This document shows positions 6,755 to 15,741 of a stretch of DNA of 64,000 nt, one piece after another. Every line of letters begins with the position of its first letter. Position 1 is the first letter of the stretch. Source of the DNA: Fibrobacter sp. UWB4 (lineage in GTDB: Bacteria > Fibrobacterota > Fibrobacteria > Fibrobacterales > Fibrobacteraceae); contig NZ_MWQI01000003.1 in assembly GCF_002210345.1 (NCBI RefSeq), positions 124,001 through 188,000 of the forward strand, in the 5' to 3' direction. The position numbers and the translations under genes were made by a program. Under the pieces are notes generated by a model. It was not told the DNA's origin. It worked only from the letters and a program-made list of their open reading frames with translations, and did no database searches.

Positions 6755-9448
6755 ATGAAGTTAGGATGGTTTGGTAAACATTTTCGCACGGCTCTCGCGC
6801 TGACGGGGCTTGTGTGCGGTCTCGGATTTTCTCAGGATGTGCTTTACCCCGACATGTTCGCTTTGTCGGATGTGCAGCTTTTGGACGGCGTCTTGAAGGA
6901 ACGCCAGGACTTGAACGTCGAAACGCTCCTCAGCTACGATGTGGACCGCTTGCTCGCGCCTTTTTACGAAGAAGCGGGCATGAAGCCGAAGGCGAGCAAG
7001 TTCCCGAACTGGGCAGGCCTCGATGGCCATGTGCTCGGGCATTATCTGAGCGCTCTCGCGATGCATTACGCGGACAATGACGATGTTCAGGTCAAGGAGC
7101 GCCTCGAATACATCTTGAAAGAACTCAAGACGATTCAGGACCAGAATTCCAAGGACAACAACTTCAAGGGCTACATTAGCGGTGTGCCGAATGGCAAGCA
7201 AATGTGGCTCAAAATGAAGAATGGCGATGCCGGCGCACAGAACGGTTATTGGGTGCCGTGGTACAATATCCACAAGCTCTATGCGGGCCTCCGTGACGCT
7301 TACGTTTATGCTGGTTATGAACAGGCAAAGACGATGTTTTTGGCACTTTGCGACTGGGGCATCACGATAACGAACGGCCTGAACGATTCCAAGATGCAGC
7401 AGATGCTTGGCACGGAACACGGCGGTATGCCCGAAGTTTACGCCGACGCCTACAAGCTCACGAAAGACGAAAAGTACCTGAATGCGGCCAAGAAGTGGTC
7501 GCACCAGTGGCTTTTGAATCCGATGTCGCAGGGCAATGACAACTTGACGAACGTCCATGCGAATACGCAGGTGCCGAAGGTTGTGGGCTTTGCGCGAATT
7601 GCGGAACTCTCGGGCGATGAAAAGTACCAGAAGGGTTCCGATTTCTTCTGGCAGACGGTCGTGAACAAACGCAGTATCGCGATTGGCGGCAACAGCATTT
7701 CTGAACATTTCCCGGCGCTCAACAATCACAAAAAATTCATCGAAGAACGTGAAGGACCGGAATCTTGCAATACTTACAATATGCTCAAGTTGACGGAACG
7801 TCTGTTCAACATCAAGCACGATGCGCATTACACCGACTTTTACGAACGCGCCCTTTTCAACCATATCCTTTCGACGATTCATCCGACGCATGGCGGCTAT
7901 GTCTACTTCACGCCGGCTCGTCCGCGCCATTACCGCGTGTATTCCAAGGTCAATGCGGGCATGTGGTGCTGCGTGGGTTCGGGCATGGAAAATCCTGCCA
8001 AGTACAATCAATTTATTTATACGAAAGATGGCAACTCGCTTTACGTGAACCTCTTTGCCGCATCCATCTTGAATTGGAAAGACAAGAGCGTGAAAATCAA
8101 GCAGGAAACGGCGTTCCCGAAGGGTGAAAGTTCCAAGTTCACGATTACCGGCAGCGGGGAATTCGATATGCAGATTCGCCATCCGTACTGGGTCAAGGAA
8201 GGTGAATTCAAGGTCATCGTCAATGGCGATACCGTCGTGAAAAAATCGACACCGTCGAGTTACGTTTCTGCCGGAAAATCCTGGAAGTCGAGCGATGTCG
8301 TCGAAGTGCTTTACCCGATGTACACGCATGTCGAAGATTTGCCGGGCGTGACGGATTATGTGGCGCTTTTGCATGGCCCGATAGTACTTTCGGCAAAGAC
8401 GGGAACGGCGAACTTGAACGGCCTTGTTGCTGATGATGGCCGCTGGAGCCACATTGCATCCGGTGCGCTGGAATCGCTCGATCAGGCGCCAATGCTTGCT
8501 AGCAAAAAAGAGGATATCCCGTCGAAAGTGGAACCCGTGAAAGGCGAACCGCTGCACTTTAAGGCGCCTTATCTTTTTGCGAAGCAAAAGGACGCGAACC
8601 TGCTTTTGCAGCCCTTCTACGAAGTGCATGACGCGCGTTACATGATGTATTGGATGGTGCTTACGGACCCGAGCATTCTCGACCGCTTGGAAAAAGAGCA
8701 AAAAGAAGCTTTGGCGCTTGACGAAAAGACTGTCGATAAAGTTGCTCCAGGCGAGCAGCAGCCAGAAGTCGATCACAAGATGAAAATCGAAAATTCTACT
8801 TCGGGTACGCACCAAGGCGAATTCTATCGCGACGCGGGCAAGTGCTCTGGCGGCGATGGCGGCCTCATCAGCTACGAATTCGAGACGAACAGCGAAGATT
8901 CCCTCAGCCTCATGGTGCGTTACTGGGGTAACGAAGGTTGCACGCGCACTTTCGACATCTCCATTGACGGCGAAAAGCTCACGACCGAAACGATTTCGAA
9001 CCGCTGGAAAAAGGATGAATTTGTAAATGTCACATACCCGATTCCGGACGCGATGATCAAGGGCAAAAAGATTGTGCGCATCTCGTTTACGGCAAGCTCG
9101 GGTATGGTGGGCGGTATCTTTGGCGTACGCCTCCTTCGCAACAAGCCAAAGCCCGTCGTAGAAGATCCTCCGATAAGCATCAAGCCGGTTGCAGCCGTAA
9201 AACAGGGACTCCGTGTACGCGCAACATCGCAAACGCTCCAAATCGCATCTCCGAGCGTTCTTGCCCGCACGATGAACGTGAAAATTTATTCCATGGATGG
9301 GCGCCTCAAACTCACGCAAATGCTCCCCGCCGGCGCAAACGAGTTTAACGTCGATATTGCAGGCCTCAAGAACGGTAACTACGTCGTACGCCTCTTCCAA
9401 GACGGTCTCGTGCGCGGTTATACGCTGTTCAATAAAAACAGCCTATAA
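6755..9448 (+). CDS. Secreted GH127 beta-L-arabinofuranosidase with sorting tail
   Basis: Predicted to release beta-L-arabinofuranose from plant cell-wall glycans or glycoproteins. The GH127 (DUF1680) catalytic part covers about residues 30-620. Compared with the Bifidobacterium enzyme HypBA1 (zinc ligands E338, C340, C417, C418; acid/base E322), this protein shows E336 and C338 in PESCNTYN, C405 and C406 in MWCCVGSGME, and a likely acid/base at E317 in SEHF, so it should be active. A beta-sandwich domain (about 670-795) and a T9SS-like tail (KIYSMDGRLK, GLKNGNYVVRLF) follow. I prefer the ATG at 6755 because AAGGTGG lies just upstream; an upstream ATG at 6716 abuts a palindromic repeat and has no such site. 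Confidence 0.88.
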   Translation: MKLGWFGKHFRTALALTGLVCGLGFSQDVLYPDMFALSDVQLLDGVLKERQDLNVETLLSYDVDRLLAPFYEEAGMKPKASKFPNWAGLDGHVLGHYLSALAMHYADNDDVQVKERLEYILKELKTIQDQNSKDNNFKGYISGVPNGKQMWLKMKNGDAGAQNGYWVPWYNIHKLYAGLRDAYVYAGYEQAKTMFLALCDWGITITNGLNDSKMQQMLGTEHGGMPEVYADAYKLTKDEKYLNAAKKWSHQWLLNPMSQGNDNLTNVHANTQVPKVVGFARIAELSGDEKYQKGSDFFWQTVVNKRSIAIGGNSISEHFPALNNHKKFIEEREGPESCNTYNMLKLTERLFNIKHDAHYTDFYERALFNHILSTIHPTHGGYVYFTPARPRHYRVYSKVNAGMWCCVGSGMENPAKYNQFIYTKDGNSLYVNLFAASILNWKDKSVKIKQETAFPKGESSKFTITGSGEFDMQIRHPYWVKEGEFKVIVNGDTVVKKSTPSSYVSAGKSWKSSDVVEVLYPMYTHVEDLPGVTDYVALLHGPIVLSAKTGTANLNGLVADDGRWSHIASGALESLDQAPMLASKKEDIPSKVEPVKGEPLHFKAPYLFAKQKDANLLLQPFYEVHDARYMMYWMVLTDPSILDRLEKEQKEALALDEKTVDKVAPGEQQPEVDHKMKIENSTSGTHQGEFYRDAGKCSGGDGGLISYEFETNSEDSLSLMVRYWGNEGCTRTFDISIDGEKLTTETISNRWKKDEFVNVTYPIPDAMIKGKKIVRISFTASSGMVGGIFGVRLLRNKPKPVVEDPPISIKPVAAVKQGLRVRATSQTLQIASPSVLARTMNVKIYSMDGRLKLTQMLPAGANEFNVDIAGLKNGNYVVRLFQDGLVRGYTLFNKNSL

Positions 9449-9481
9449 AAGTTCCTTTTACACTACACTCCTAATCCAAGA

Positions 9482-9508
9482 AGTCCTCGCAACCGCGAGG
9501 ACTTTTTC
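9482..9508 (+). terminator. Rho-independent terminator after GH127
   Basis: A perfect 9-bp stem (AGTCCTCGC/GCGAGGACT) with an AACC loop is followed by a T-run. The hairpin at 12182 is a related copy in which two C bases have become T, keeping the stem through G-U pairs. Confidence 0.9.
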
Positions 9509-9599
9509 GTATTCCTAGTTACATTGCATGTAAAAAAAATTGCACTTAAATTTTTCGCATGTTTATTTGTGTATATTATTAAAATGAAGGAGTGTCTTT

Positions 9600-12137
9600 A
9601 TGTTGTGCTGCTTCCGTAGAATTTGGGTGCTGTTTATTTGTTTGGTATTGGTGACCTCTTTTGCTGATGCTAGAACCATCACGTACATATTGAATGGTGG
9701 AACGAATCATCCGGATAATCCAACAAGCTATGGCAATGAAATCACTAAAAAAATCGAATTAAAGCCTGCTACACGTGAAGGCTATGCTTTTTTGGGATGG
9801 TATATCGAGTCTGCTAGTGCATGCACTGTTAGCCCGAATTTGAATTTTGAGCGTTCTTTTAAAGGGGATCCGGAATCATATATTTCTCATATTCTCGGTG
9901 ACTTTACGGTCTCGGCAAGATGGGGACTTGTTCCCAAAACGCCGCAAATAGATGAACGTGGCTGTTATTTAATCCACTCTGCCGAGGAACTTTATGGACT
10001 TAGAGATGTTTTTTATGTTGATGGCCGGTATTCTATCGTTGATCCCGTGTGTGTCTCTCTCCAAAATGACATTGTTGTGAACAAGAATCTTTTGGATGCA
10101 GAAGGGAATCTATCTTTAGATGATTATGTGTGGTGGCCGAGTTTGAACTTCTTTGGAACGTTTGATGGCAATGGTTTTTCAATATCGGGCTTGAGAGGCG
10201 AAGGGGGCTTGTTTGATTTTTTGGAACGCAGAAGTGTCGTGAGAAATTTGGGAATCAAAGACTCCTATTTTTCTGCGAATACGGCTGGCGGCTTAGTCGG
10301 AACGGTTGATTGGGAAACTTGGATATATAATGTTTATTCTGAAGCGTCTGTTCATGGAACTCAATATGCAGGGGGCTTGGTTGGAAAAGAAGTTATAAGT
10401 GAAAATTGTGTTTTGACTGCTCCAGCAATATCGGCGGACTATGTTCATGTTCTGGATAGAAAACGCTCCAATGCGTCTTCGATTGAGAACGCTTATAGTT
10501 TAGGCATTGTCGAAGGTGGAACTGTTGGTGGAATCGCTGCTAGCATGAATCAAGCTGTTTTGAATAATGTCTTTTTTCTCGGAAAACTGCAGGGCTTGAA
10601 ATCGGACTGCATCGTTGCTGTAAAGGAACCTGTTTGCTCTGCGGGTGATTCTGTTTTTGTGATAGAAAACGCCTTGTGCATGGATTCCAAGGATACTTCT
10701 GTTTCAAAAGCGACTTCGCTAAGCAAAGAACAATTTGCTGATGGAACGGCGTTGAATATTTTGTCTAAGAATGACGATTTGCGATGGACTCAAAAAATCG
10801 GTACGGATCCGCATCCCGTTTTCGATGGGGTAAAAGTCGAAATTCGTTATGTTTTGAATGGCGGCGAGAACAATGAAAAGAATCCTCGTTATTTTACGGT
10901 TGGCGACAAGCCGATCGCTTTAAGTGAACCGCATAAGGCGAACGATGTGTTTGAAGGTTGGTTTTTGGATAGCGCCTTTACAAATAAAGTGGATTCCATA
11001 GATACAAGGAATCTCGATGATAGAATCTTGTATGCAAAATGGAAAAGCCGTTTTATTATCACTTTAGAGATGGGACTGTATCGTGGCTCTTATGACAGAC
11101 AATACTGTTATGGTTTGTGTAAAATTGAATGGTCAACGGATTCATCAACGTTTGTTTTAGAAAAGGCGTATTCTGATGGATATACTTTTGACGGCTGGTA
11201 TGTGGATTCTCTCTTCACGAAAGAAATTAAAGAAATTCCTGAAGATAATACAGATGATATCACCGTGTATGTCAAGTGGAAACCTGTCGTATATACGATT
11301 ACGTATCACCTAGTTGGTGGTGTAAATCATCACGATAACCCGACAACTTATACGGTTCTCGAAAGCCCCAAAGTAAAAGATCCAACTCGTGAGGGTGCCG
11401 TATTTTTGTCTTGGCGGGTAGAAAAACCTTATGAATGGGCGAATCCGACTTGGCCGGAACCGCCTACTAATAGAGATTATTATGCACAGTGGATTCCTGT
11501 TCCGCAAAAACCATTAAAAGATTCAACAGGGTGTTATCTAGTTACCTCAAAAGAGGAATTGTATTGGATTGAACAATCCGCCGACAGAAAATGGTGTGCG
11601 TCTCTTCAGAACGATATTGTTGTCAATGAAAACATGATAAAGGATTCTAAACTGAATCTTGATACAAATAGTTATTTTGTTTGGAGACCGATAGCGTATT
11701 TTGAAGGAAAATTTCTGGGGAATGGACATTCCATTTCTGGTTTGTACCTAAAGTCCGGTGATGGGTATGAATCGTATGATGCGTACAAATATGGGGGACT
11801 GTTTAAATCTGTTCAAAGGGATGCAAAAATCTTTAATGTAGAAGTAAACGACTCGTATTGTGATGGCCTTGTAGAGCATCTGGTTATTGCCTCGGTCGTT
11901 AATAATAAAATTGCTCTTCCGAAAATATTGCCGAAAAGCACTTGGCGTATTGCCGTAAGTGGAAACGTTGTCGCCATGTCAGGGCTAATGCCGGGCAAGA
12001 CACTCCTCGTGATGGATGTCCAGGGGAGAGTTCTTCGCAAGTTGCGTACGGAATCTTCGATGAATATCGATTTTCCCAGTGCAGGAAGGTTCTTAGTCCG
12101 TTACGGGAATGAAATTAGGGCTATTTCTATCCGATAA
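9600..12137 (+). CDS. Secreted InlB-repeat protein with GLUG-like segments and sorting tail
   Basis: An 845-residue surface protein, probably adhesive or binding. The signal peptide ends near residue 24 (TSFADA). Listeria-Bacteroides (InlB B) repeats with ITYxLNGG, N.P..Y and GW motifs lie at about residues 28-105, 417-480, 485-560 and 562-640. Between them are segments resembling GLUG repeats (FDGNGFSISGLRGEGGLF, GGLVGTVDWE, GNGHSISGLYL). The last 75 residues (LLVMDVQGRVLRKL, AGRFLVRYGNEIRAISIR) look like a T9SS-type sorting domain. The ATG follows AAGGAG with 7-base spacing. The last GLUG-like region is shorter than the first. Ligand unknown; the base composition is more AT-rich than the enzymes nearby. 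Confidence 0.75.
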   Translation: MLCCFRRIWVLFICLVLVTSFADARTITYILNGGTNHPDNPTSYGNEITKKIELKPATREGYAFLGWYIESASACTVSPNLNFERSFKGDPESYISHILGDFTVSARWGLVPKTPQIDERGCYLIHSAEELYGLRDVFYVDGRYSIVDPVCVSLQNDIVVNKNLLDAEGNLSLDDYVWWPSLNFFGTFDGNGFSISGLRGEGGLFDFLERRSVVRNLGIKDSYFSANTAGGLVGTVDWETWIYNVYSEASVHGTQYAGGLVGKEVISENCVLTAPAISADYVHVLDRKRSNASSIENAYSLGIVEGGTVGGIAASMNQAVLNNVFFLGKLQGLKSDCIVAVKEPVCSAGDSVFVIENALCMDSKDTSVSKATSLSKEQFADGTALNILSKNDDLRWTQKIGTDPHPVFDGVKVEIRYVLNGGENNEKNPRYFTVGDKPIALSEPHKANDVFEGWFLDSAFTNKVDSIDTRNLDDRILYAKWKSRFIITLEMGLYRGSYDRQYCYGLCKIEWSTDSSTFVLEKAYSDGYTFDGWYVDSLFTKEIKEIPEDNTDDITVYVKWKPVVYTITYHLVGGVNHHDNPTTYTVLESPKVKDPTREGAVFLSWRVEKPYEWANPTWPEPPTNRDYYAQWIPVPQKPLKDSTGCYLVTSKEELYWIEQSADRKWCASLQNDIVVNENMIKDSKLNLDTNSYFVWRPIAYFEGKFLGNGHSISGLYLKSGDGYESYDAYKYGGLFKSVQRDAKIFNVEVNDSYCDGLVEHLVIASVVNNKIALPKILPKSTWRIAVSGNVVAMSGLMPGKTLLVMDVQGRVLRKLRTESSMNIDFPSAGRFLVRYGNEIRAISIR

Positions 12138-12181
12138 ATCGAATTGTAAAAATCATAAAACAGAAAAAGCTCCAAACTGAA

Positions 12182-12209
12182 AGTTTTCGCTCCGCGAGGA
12201 CTTTTTTGT
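12182..12209 (+). terminator. Rho-independent terminator after InlB-repeat gene
   Basis: AGTTTTCGC pairs with GCGAGGACT (two G-U pairs) around a TCC loop, followed by six T. It is the same terminator type as at 9482. Confidence 0.75.
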
Positions 12210-12557
12210 CATGGAATACCTCTTTCGTCTCTCGTCTGTAGGGGCGAAGTCCCGTTCTCTCGTCTAATTTATGTTACCGAAAATAAACATACGTTGCGAC
12301 TTCTACAATGCGTTGTTAGAGTAACCAACGTGTAATTATTTTTTTCAGAATTGAAAAAACTAGTTTTATTATTTTTAGCGTGGGTTATACGGCCTGGAAT
12401 AAGAAAAATGGGTGATTTTCGCCCAAATCCGAAATAAAAAAGCGGATTGTATTTTTTTTGTTAGTCCATTATTTACAAAAAAGCGAGTGTGAAAAGCCTG
12501 TTTTTAAGTAGATTTTGGGTGAACAGGCGAAAAAAAGAATTAATTAACGGAGTTATT
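12210..12557 (+). promoter_or_regulatory. Long structured leader upstream of the DUF4956 operon
   Basis: About 350 bases with no convincing gene. It contains an inverted repeat GGG/CCC at 12410-12424, a terminator-like hairpin AATCCG/CGGATT at 12426-12448 followed by eight T (12452-12459), and a further perfect stem GCCTGTT (12496-12502)/AACAGGC (12532-12538). A hairpin plus T-run about 100 bases before the first start codon could act as an attenuator, or it could end read-through from upstream. No known riboswitch consensus was recognised. Confidence 0.45.
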
Positions 12558-13241
12558 ATGCTTGACCTTCTTGCTGTCCAGTCCAGCTCAACAAACGCAA
12601 CGATTATTACGCTTGCATACACCTTGATCCTCGCATTCGTCCTCTCTTCGACAATTGCATGGACCTACGAAAAGACGTTCCTCGGACTTTCGTACTCGCG
12701 AAACTTTGTGCAGGGCATCGTGCTCAGTGCTGTTGTCGCTGCCATGGTGATGCAGGCTATCGGCGATAACGTTGGCCGTGGTCTTGGCATGATGGGCGCT
12801 CTCTCGGTTGTCCGCTTCCGTACGAGCTTCAAGGATCCGCGCGATATCATGTTCATCTTCGCCGCTCTCGGCGCCGGTATCGGTTGCGGTGTTTACGCCT
12901 GGGGTGCTGCCGTCGGTGGAACGATCGCTTTCAGCTGTGTCGCATTCCTCCTCTCTCGCACAGGTCTTGGCACCAAGCACTTCTTTGACGGCATGCTCCG
13001 CTTTGCCCTCCCGAACGAACCGAAGGTCCGTGGCCAGGTTGAAGATATCATGAAGGGCAACTTAAAGACGTTTATTTTGATCACGATGCGCGAAGTCGAT
13101 GGCGGTGCCCGCTTGGATGTCGCCTACCAGATCCGCCTCCGTGCGACAAAGCCTGCTGCCGAAATCCTCACGATGCTTTCGAAGATCGAAGGCATTTCGG
13201 ATGTCCAGTTCATGATGCAAGACGCAACGACGGAAATGTAA
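12558..13241 (+). CDS. DUF4956 integral membrane protein
   Basis: A 227-residue inner-membrane protein of unknown function (DUF4956). Hydrophobic helices cover about residues 12-33, 48-66 and 92-128 (probably two), with the family signature around GLGMMGALSVVRFRTSFKDPRD. The C-terminal 80 residues are soluble with a ferredoxin-like pattern. Start is ATG 12558 after ACGGAG; an in-frame GTG at 12489 lies inside a predicted leader hairpin and is less likely. It heads a tight operon with an adaptor, a TolC-like protein, a VTC-domain enzyme and a lamin-tail lipoprotein. DUF4956 genes commonly neighbour VTC-domain genes in other bacteria (from memory), which supports a shared role. It may be the inner-membrane part of an export machine; that is inference. 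Confidence 0.85.
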   Translation: MLDLLAVQSSSTNATIITLAYTLILAFVLSSTIAWTYEKTFLGLSYSRNFVQGIVLSAVVAAMVMQAIGDNVGRGLGMMGALSVVRFRTSFKDPRDIMFIFAALGAGIGCGVYAWGAAVGGTIAFSCVAFLLSRTGLGTKHFFDGMLRFALPNEPKVRGQVEDIMKGNLKTFILITMREVDGGARLDVAYQIRLRATKPAAEILTMLSKIEGISDVQFMMQDATTEM

Positions 13242-13254
13242 GGAGGTTTGAAAA

Positions 13255-14364
13255 ATGAATAAGCTCGAAGATCTTCTCGACAATTTCTGGAATACCCACA
13301 AGAACAATGCGGGTGTCGCTTACGTCTATACCCACAAGCTTTCTATTGCTTGGATTCTCTGTGTGCTCTTTGCCGTGATGCTTGGCTTTATCTACCAGGG
13401 CAAGGCCGCCATGTTCCGTGGCATTGCTGAATCTAGCGAAACGATTATCAGCCTCCCGTCTCCGACCGAAATCGTCAAGATTTACGTGGTTCCGGGCCAG
13501 GAAGTCAAGCCGGGCGACACTATCGTGGTTATCAACCGTCCGGACCTCACGCTCCGCGTTGCCGAACTCACCCGTGAACTCGACGCTCTCGAAGGCCGCA
13601 GCAACTTGAGTTCTGCCGAAATCGACCAGAAGGTGGCCGAAGTCAAGGCTAACCTCGAATCTCGTCGCCTCACACTTTTGGCTGAAATTCGCAACCTCGA
13701 AACGGAATACGAAAGCAACAAGGCTATTTCTGCCAAGCTCAAGAGCCTCTCGAACTCCAAGTCCAAGGCCGATGGCAACGATGCCATGGCTATGCGCATC
13801 AAGAGCCTCAAGAACGAACTTGCTGTTGCAACCAGGAGCGCCAACGAACAGATTGCCCTCCTCCGCGGCAGCAACAAACTCCAGAAGTCTAGCGGCAAGA
13901 CCGAAGCTGCAAACATCCGCAAGGAACTCGCCGAACTTCGCAAACAGCAGAAGGAACTCACTCAGATTGCCAAGGAAAACTGGGTTGTCGGTGATGTGAA
14001 TGTGCGCGATGGCGAAAAGGTCTCTAGCTTTGCCCCTATTGTGACGCTTGCCCACAAGTCCCCGACGCTTATCCGCGGCTACATCAACGAACAGATTTAC
14101 GAAAACACTAACCTCGGCGAAGCCGTGAAGGTCACCTCTCTTACCGGTAAGGGCAAGGCCGTGATTGGCGAAGTGGTTGGCCTTTCGAGCCGCATCGTGC
14201 CGTTCCCGACCCGCATGTGGAAGATGCCCGAAATTCCAGTCTACGGTCGCGAAGTGACCATAAAGATTCCCGAAGAAAATATGTTCTTGCTTGGCGAAAT
14301 GGTGACCATCACCGAAACGAGCAAGCGCAACTTGGAAAAGCAGCAACAGAAGGCTAAGAAGTAA
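13255..14364 (+). CDS. HlyD-like periplasmic adaptor (membrane fusion protein)
   Basis: A 369-residue adaptor predicted to bridge inner and outer membranes. One membrane helix lies at about residues 28-48, followed by a biotinyl-lipoyl-type half-motif (SLPSPTEIVKIYVVPGQEVKPGDTIVVI, about 62-95), a long coiled-coil hairpin (about 100-245, rich in Leu/Glu/Lys), and a second half-motif plus beta-barrel (VVGDVNVRDGEKVSSFAPIVTLAHKS, about 245-275 onward). The ATG follows AAGGAGG. It starts 13 bases after DUF4956 and ends exactly where the TolC-like gene begins. No dedicated ABC or RND pump is in the operon, so DUF4956 is the only inner-membrane candidate partner. Confidence 0.82.
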   Translation: MNKLEDLLDNFWNTHKNNAGVAYVYTHKLSIAWILCVLFAVMLGFIYQGKAAMFRGIAESSETIISLPSPTEIVKIYVVPGQEVKPGDTIVVINRPDLTLRVAELTRELDALEGRSNLSSAEIDQKVAEVKANLESRRLTLLAEIRNLETEYESNKAISAKLKSLSNSKSKADGNDAMAMRIKSLKNELAVATRSANEQIALLRGSNKLQKSSGKTEAANIRKELAELRKQQKELTQIAKENWVVGDVNVRDGEKVSSFAPIVTLAHKSPTLIRGYINEQIYENTNLGEAVKVTSLTGKGKAVIGEVVGLSSRIVPFPTRMWKMPEIPVYGREVTIKIPEENMFLLGEMVTITETSKRNLEKQQQKAKK

Positions 14365-15738
14365 ATGAAAAAAGTAACGCTAATAACACTGGGGCTTTCC
14401 GCAGCTGTTTTTGCACTCCCCCTCAATTGGGAGATGCTTATCGAATCCGCTAAGGCAGATCCGAGGTATGAGGCTGCCGCAAAACGCGCCGAGGCAACAG
14501 CGAAAGAACGCAACCTCAAGCTTTGGGACAAGGTGGAACTCCGCTACCAGATGGACGGCTTTAGCTTTGCCAAGCACGACTTTGAACTTCGCGTGACTCC
14601 GCAAGCTTTTGGCGAACGCGCTGCCGACAAGGCACACTATGAGGCCGTTAAGAATTACCAGCAGGCTACTTTTGCCGTTGAACGTTCAATCCTCCTTTAC
14701 GACCGTTACGAACGCGGCGTGCGCTATGTGCTTCGCCAGAAGATTAACGAAATCAACAAGCAGCTTTTGCAGGTTACCCAGGACCGTATCGAGGTTCTCC
14801 ACCTTAAGTCTGGTTCTGCTTCGTTCAATGCCGAAGACTTGATGACTTCACTCGAAAAAAGCGCCTCGCTTAAGGCAAATCTGCTTTCGGACAGCACGGC
14901 GCTCCGCGATGCCGAACTCAAGATGTTGAGCTGGGCTCCGGATTATGACAACGTTGCCTTGGATTCGTCGTTCCTCCCGTCGATGGAAGAACTTGCCGAA
15001 TTCTTGAAGAATGGCGTGACTGTTGACGAAAACTTCCCGCTCGTGGCTCTCGCCAAGGGCAAGCGCGATTCCGATATTTCCAAGGCTCAGCAGGACGCCA
15101 GCAAGGACCGCAACTACATTTCTCATGTCGGTATTGGCTATTCGCTCCAGATTGAATCCTTGATGGAAAAGTACAAGGACTTGAATTGCACAGATGTGTT
15201 AAAGCCTGAATACCAAAAATATCAAGGGGAACTCTTCCAGAAGAGTGGTGATTGTGTGGCAGACCCGAATGCCATGATTCGCAAGCTTGTTCCGGAACAG
15301 GACAACCGTAAGACTTCAGACAAGTTCTTCCTGAATCTCGCTTTCCGCTTGCCGTTCTTCGACAGCAATAAGGATGCGTCGCTCCGCGAACAGGTCGAAA
15401 AGCTTGATGCTGAAAGCAAGTACTTGGACGAAGTCCGCGAAGTGAACCAGAAGGTCGCCCGCCTCACCGAAGAAGTCCTTACGCTTATCGACCAGTGGAA
15501 GGTCTTGAAGGACTATGCCGAACAAGTGAACGCCAGTGGCTTTATGGAACAGTTTGCGCACAAGGCTGGTTCCGACCCGCTCCTGCTCCTCCGCGCCCGC
15601 GAAAGCGCTCTCGAAAGCGACTTGAAGGCTGCAAAACTTGAATACGATATCTTCGTTCGATATTTGGCTTTGCTGGATTACTCCGGCGCGCTTGCCCGTG
15701 AGGATGTCGTGAACCATCTTCGTGAAGGAATCAGGTAG
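14365..15738 (+). CDS. TolC-like outer-membrane channel protein
   Basis: A 457-residue secreted protein with a signal peptide (residues 1-18, ending VFA) and long helical segments typical of TolC-family channels (about 60-160 and 350-450, high coiled-coil content). Sequence identity to classic TolC is not obvious by eye, so the call rests on architecture and on its place next to a HlyD-like adaptor. The stop of the adaptor and this ATG abut (TAAATG), which indicates coupling. The next gene starts 3 bases after its stop. An alternative is a periplasmic helical scaffold rather than a channel. Confidence 0.65.
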   Translation: MKKVTLITLGLSAAVFALPLNWEMLIESAKADPRYEAAAKRAEATAKERNLKLWDKVELRYQMDGFSFAKHDFELRVTPQAFGERAADKAHYEAVKNYQQATFAVERSILLYDRYERGVRYVLRQKINEINKQLLQVTQDRIEVLHLKSGSASFNAEDLMTSLEKSASLKANLLSDSTALRDAELKMLSWAPDYDNVALDSSFLPSMEELAEFLKNGVTVDENFPLVALAKGKRDSDISKAQQDASKDRNYISHVGIGYSLQIESLMEKYKDLNCTDVLKPEYQKYQGELFQKSGDCVADPNAMIRKLVPEQDNRKTSDKFFLNLAFRLPFFDSNKDASLREQVEKLDAESKYLDEVREVNQKVARLTEEVLTLIDQWKVLKDYAEQVNASGFMEQFAHKAGSDPLLLLRARESALESDLKAAKLEYDIFVRYLALLDYSGALAREDVVNHLREGIR

Positions 15739-15741
15739 TTT

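Noticed and set aside
6761-9400. 879-codon open frame on the minus strand over the GH127 gene
   Set aside because: The plus strand has complete GH127 catalytic residues; the antisense frame has no family motifs and no plausible start site.
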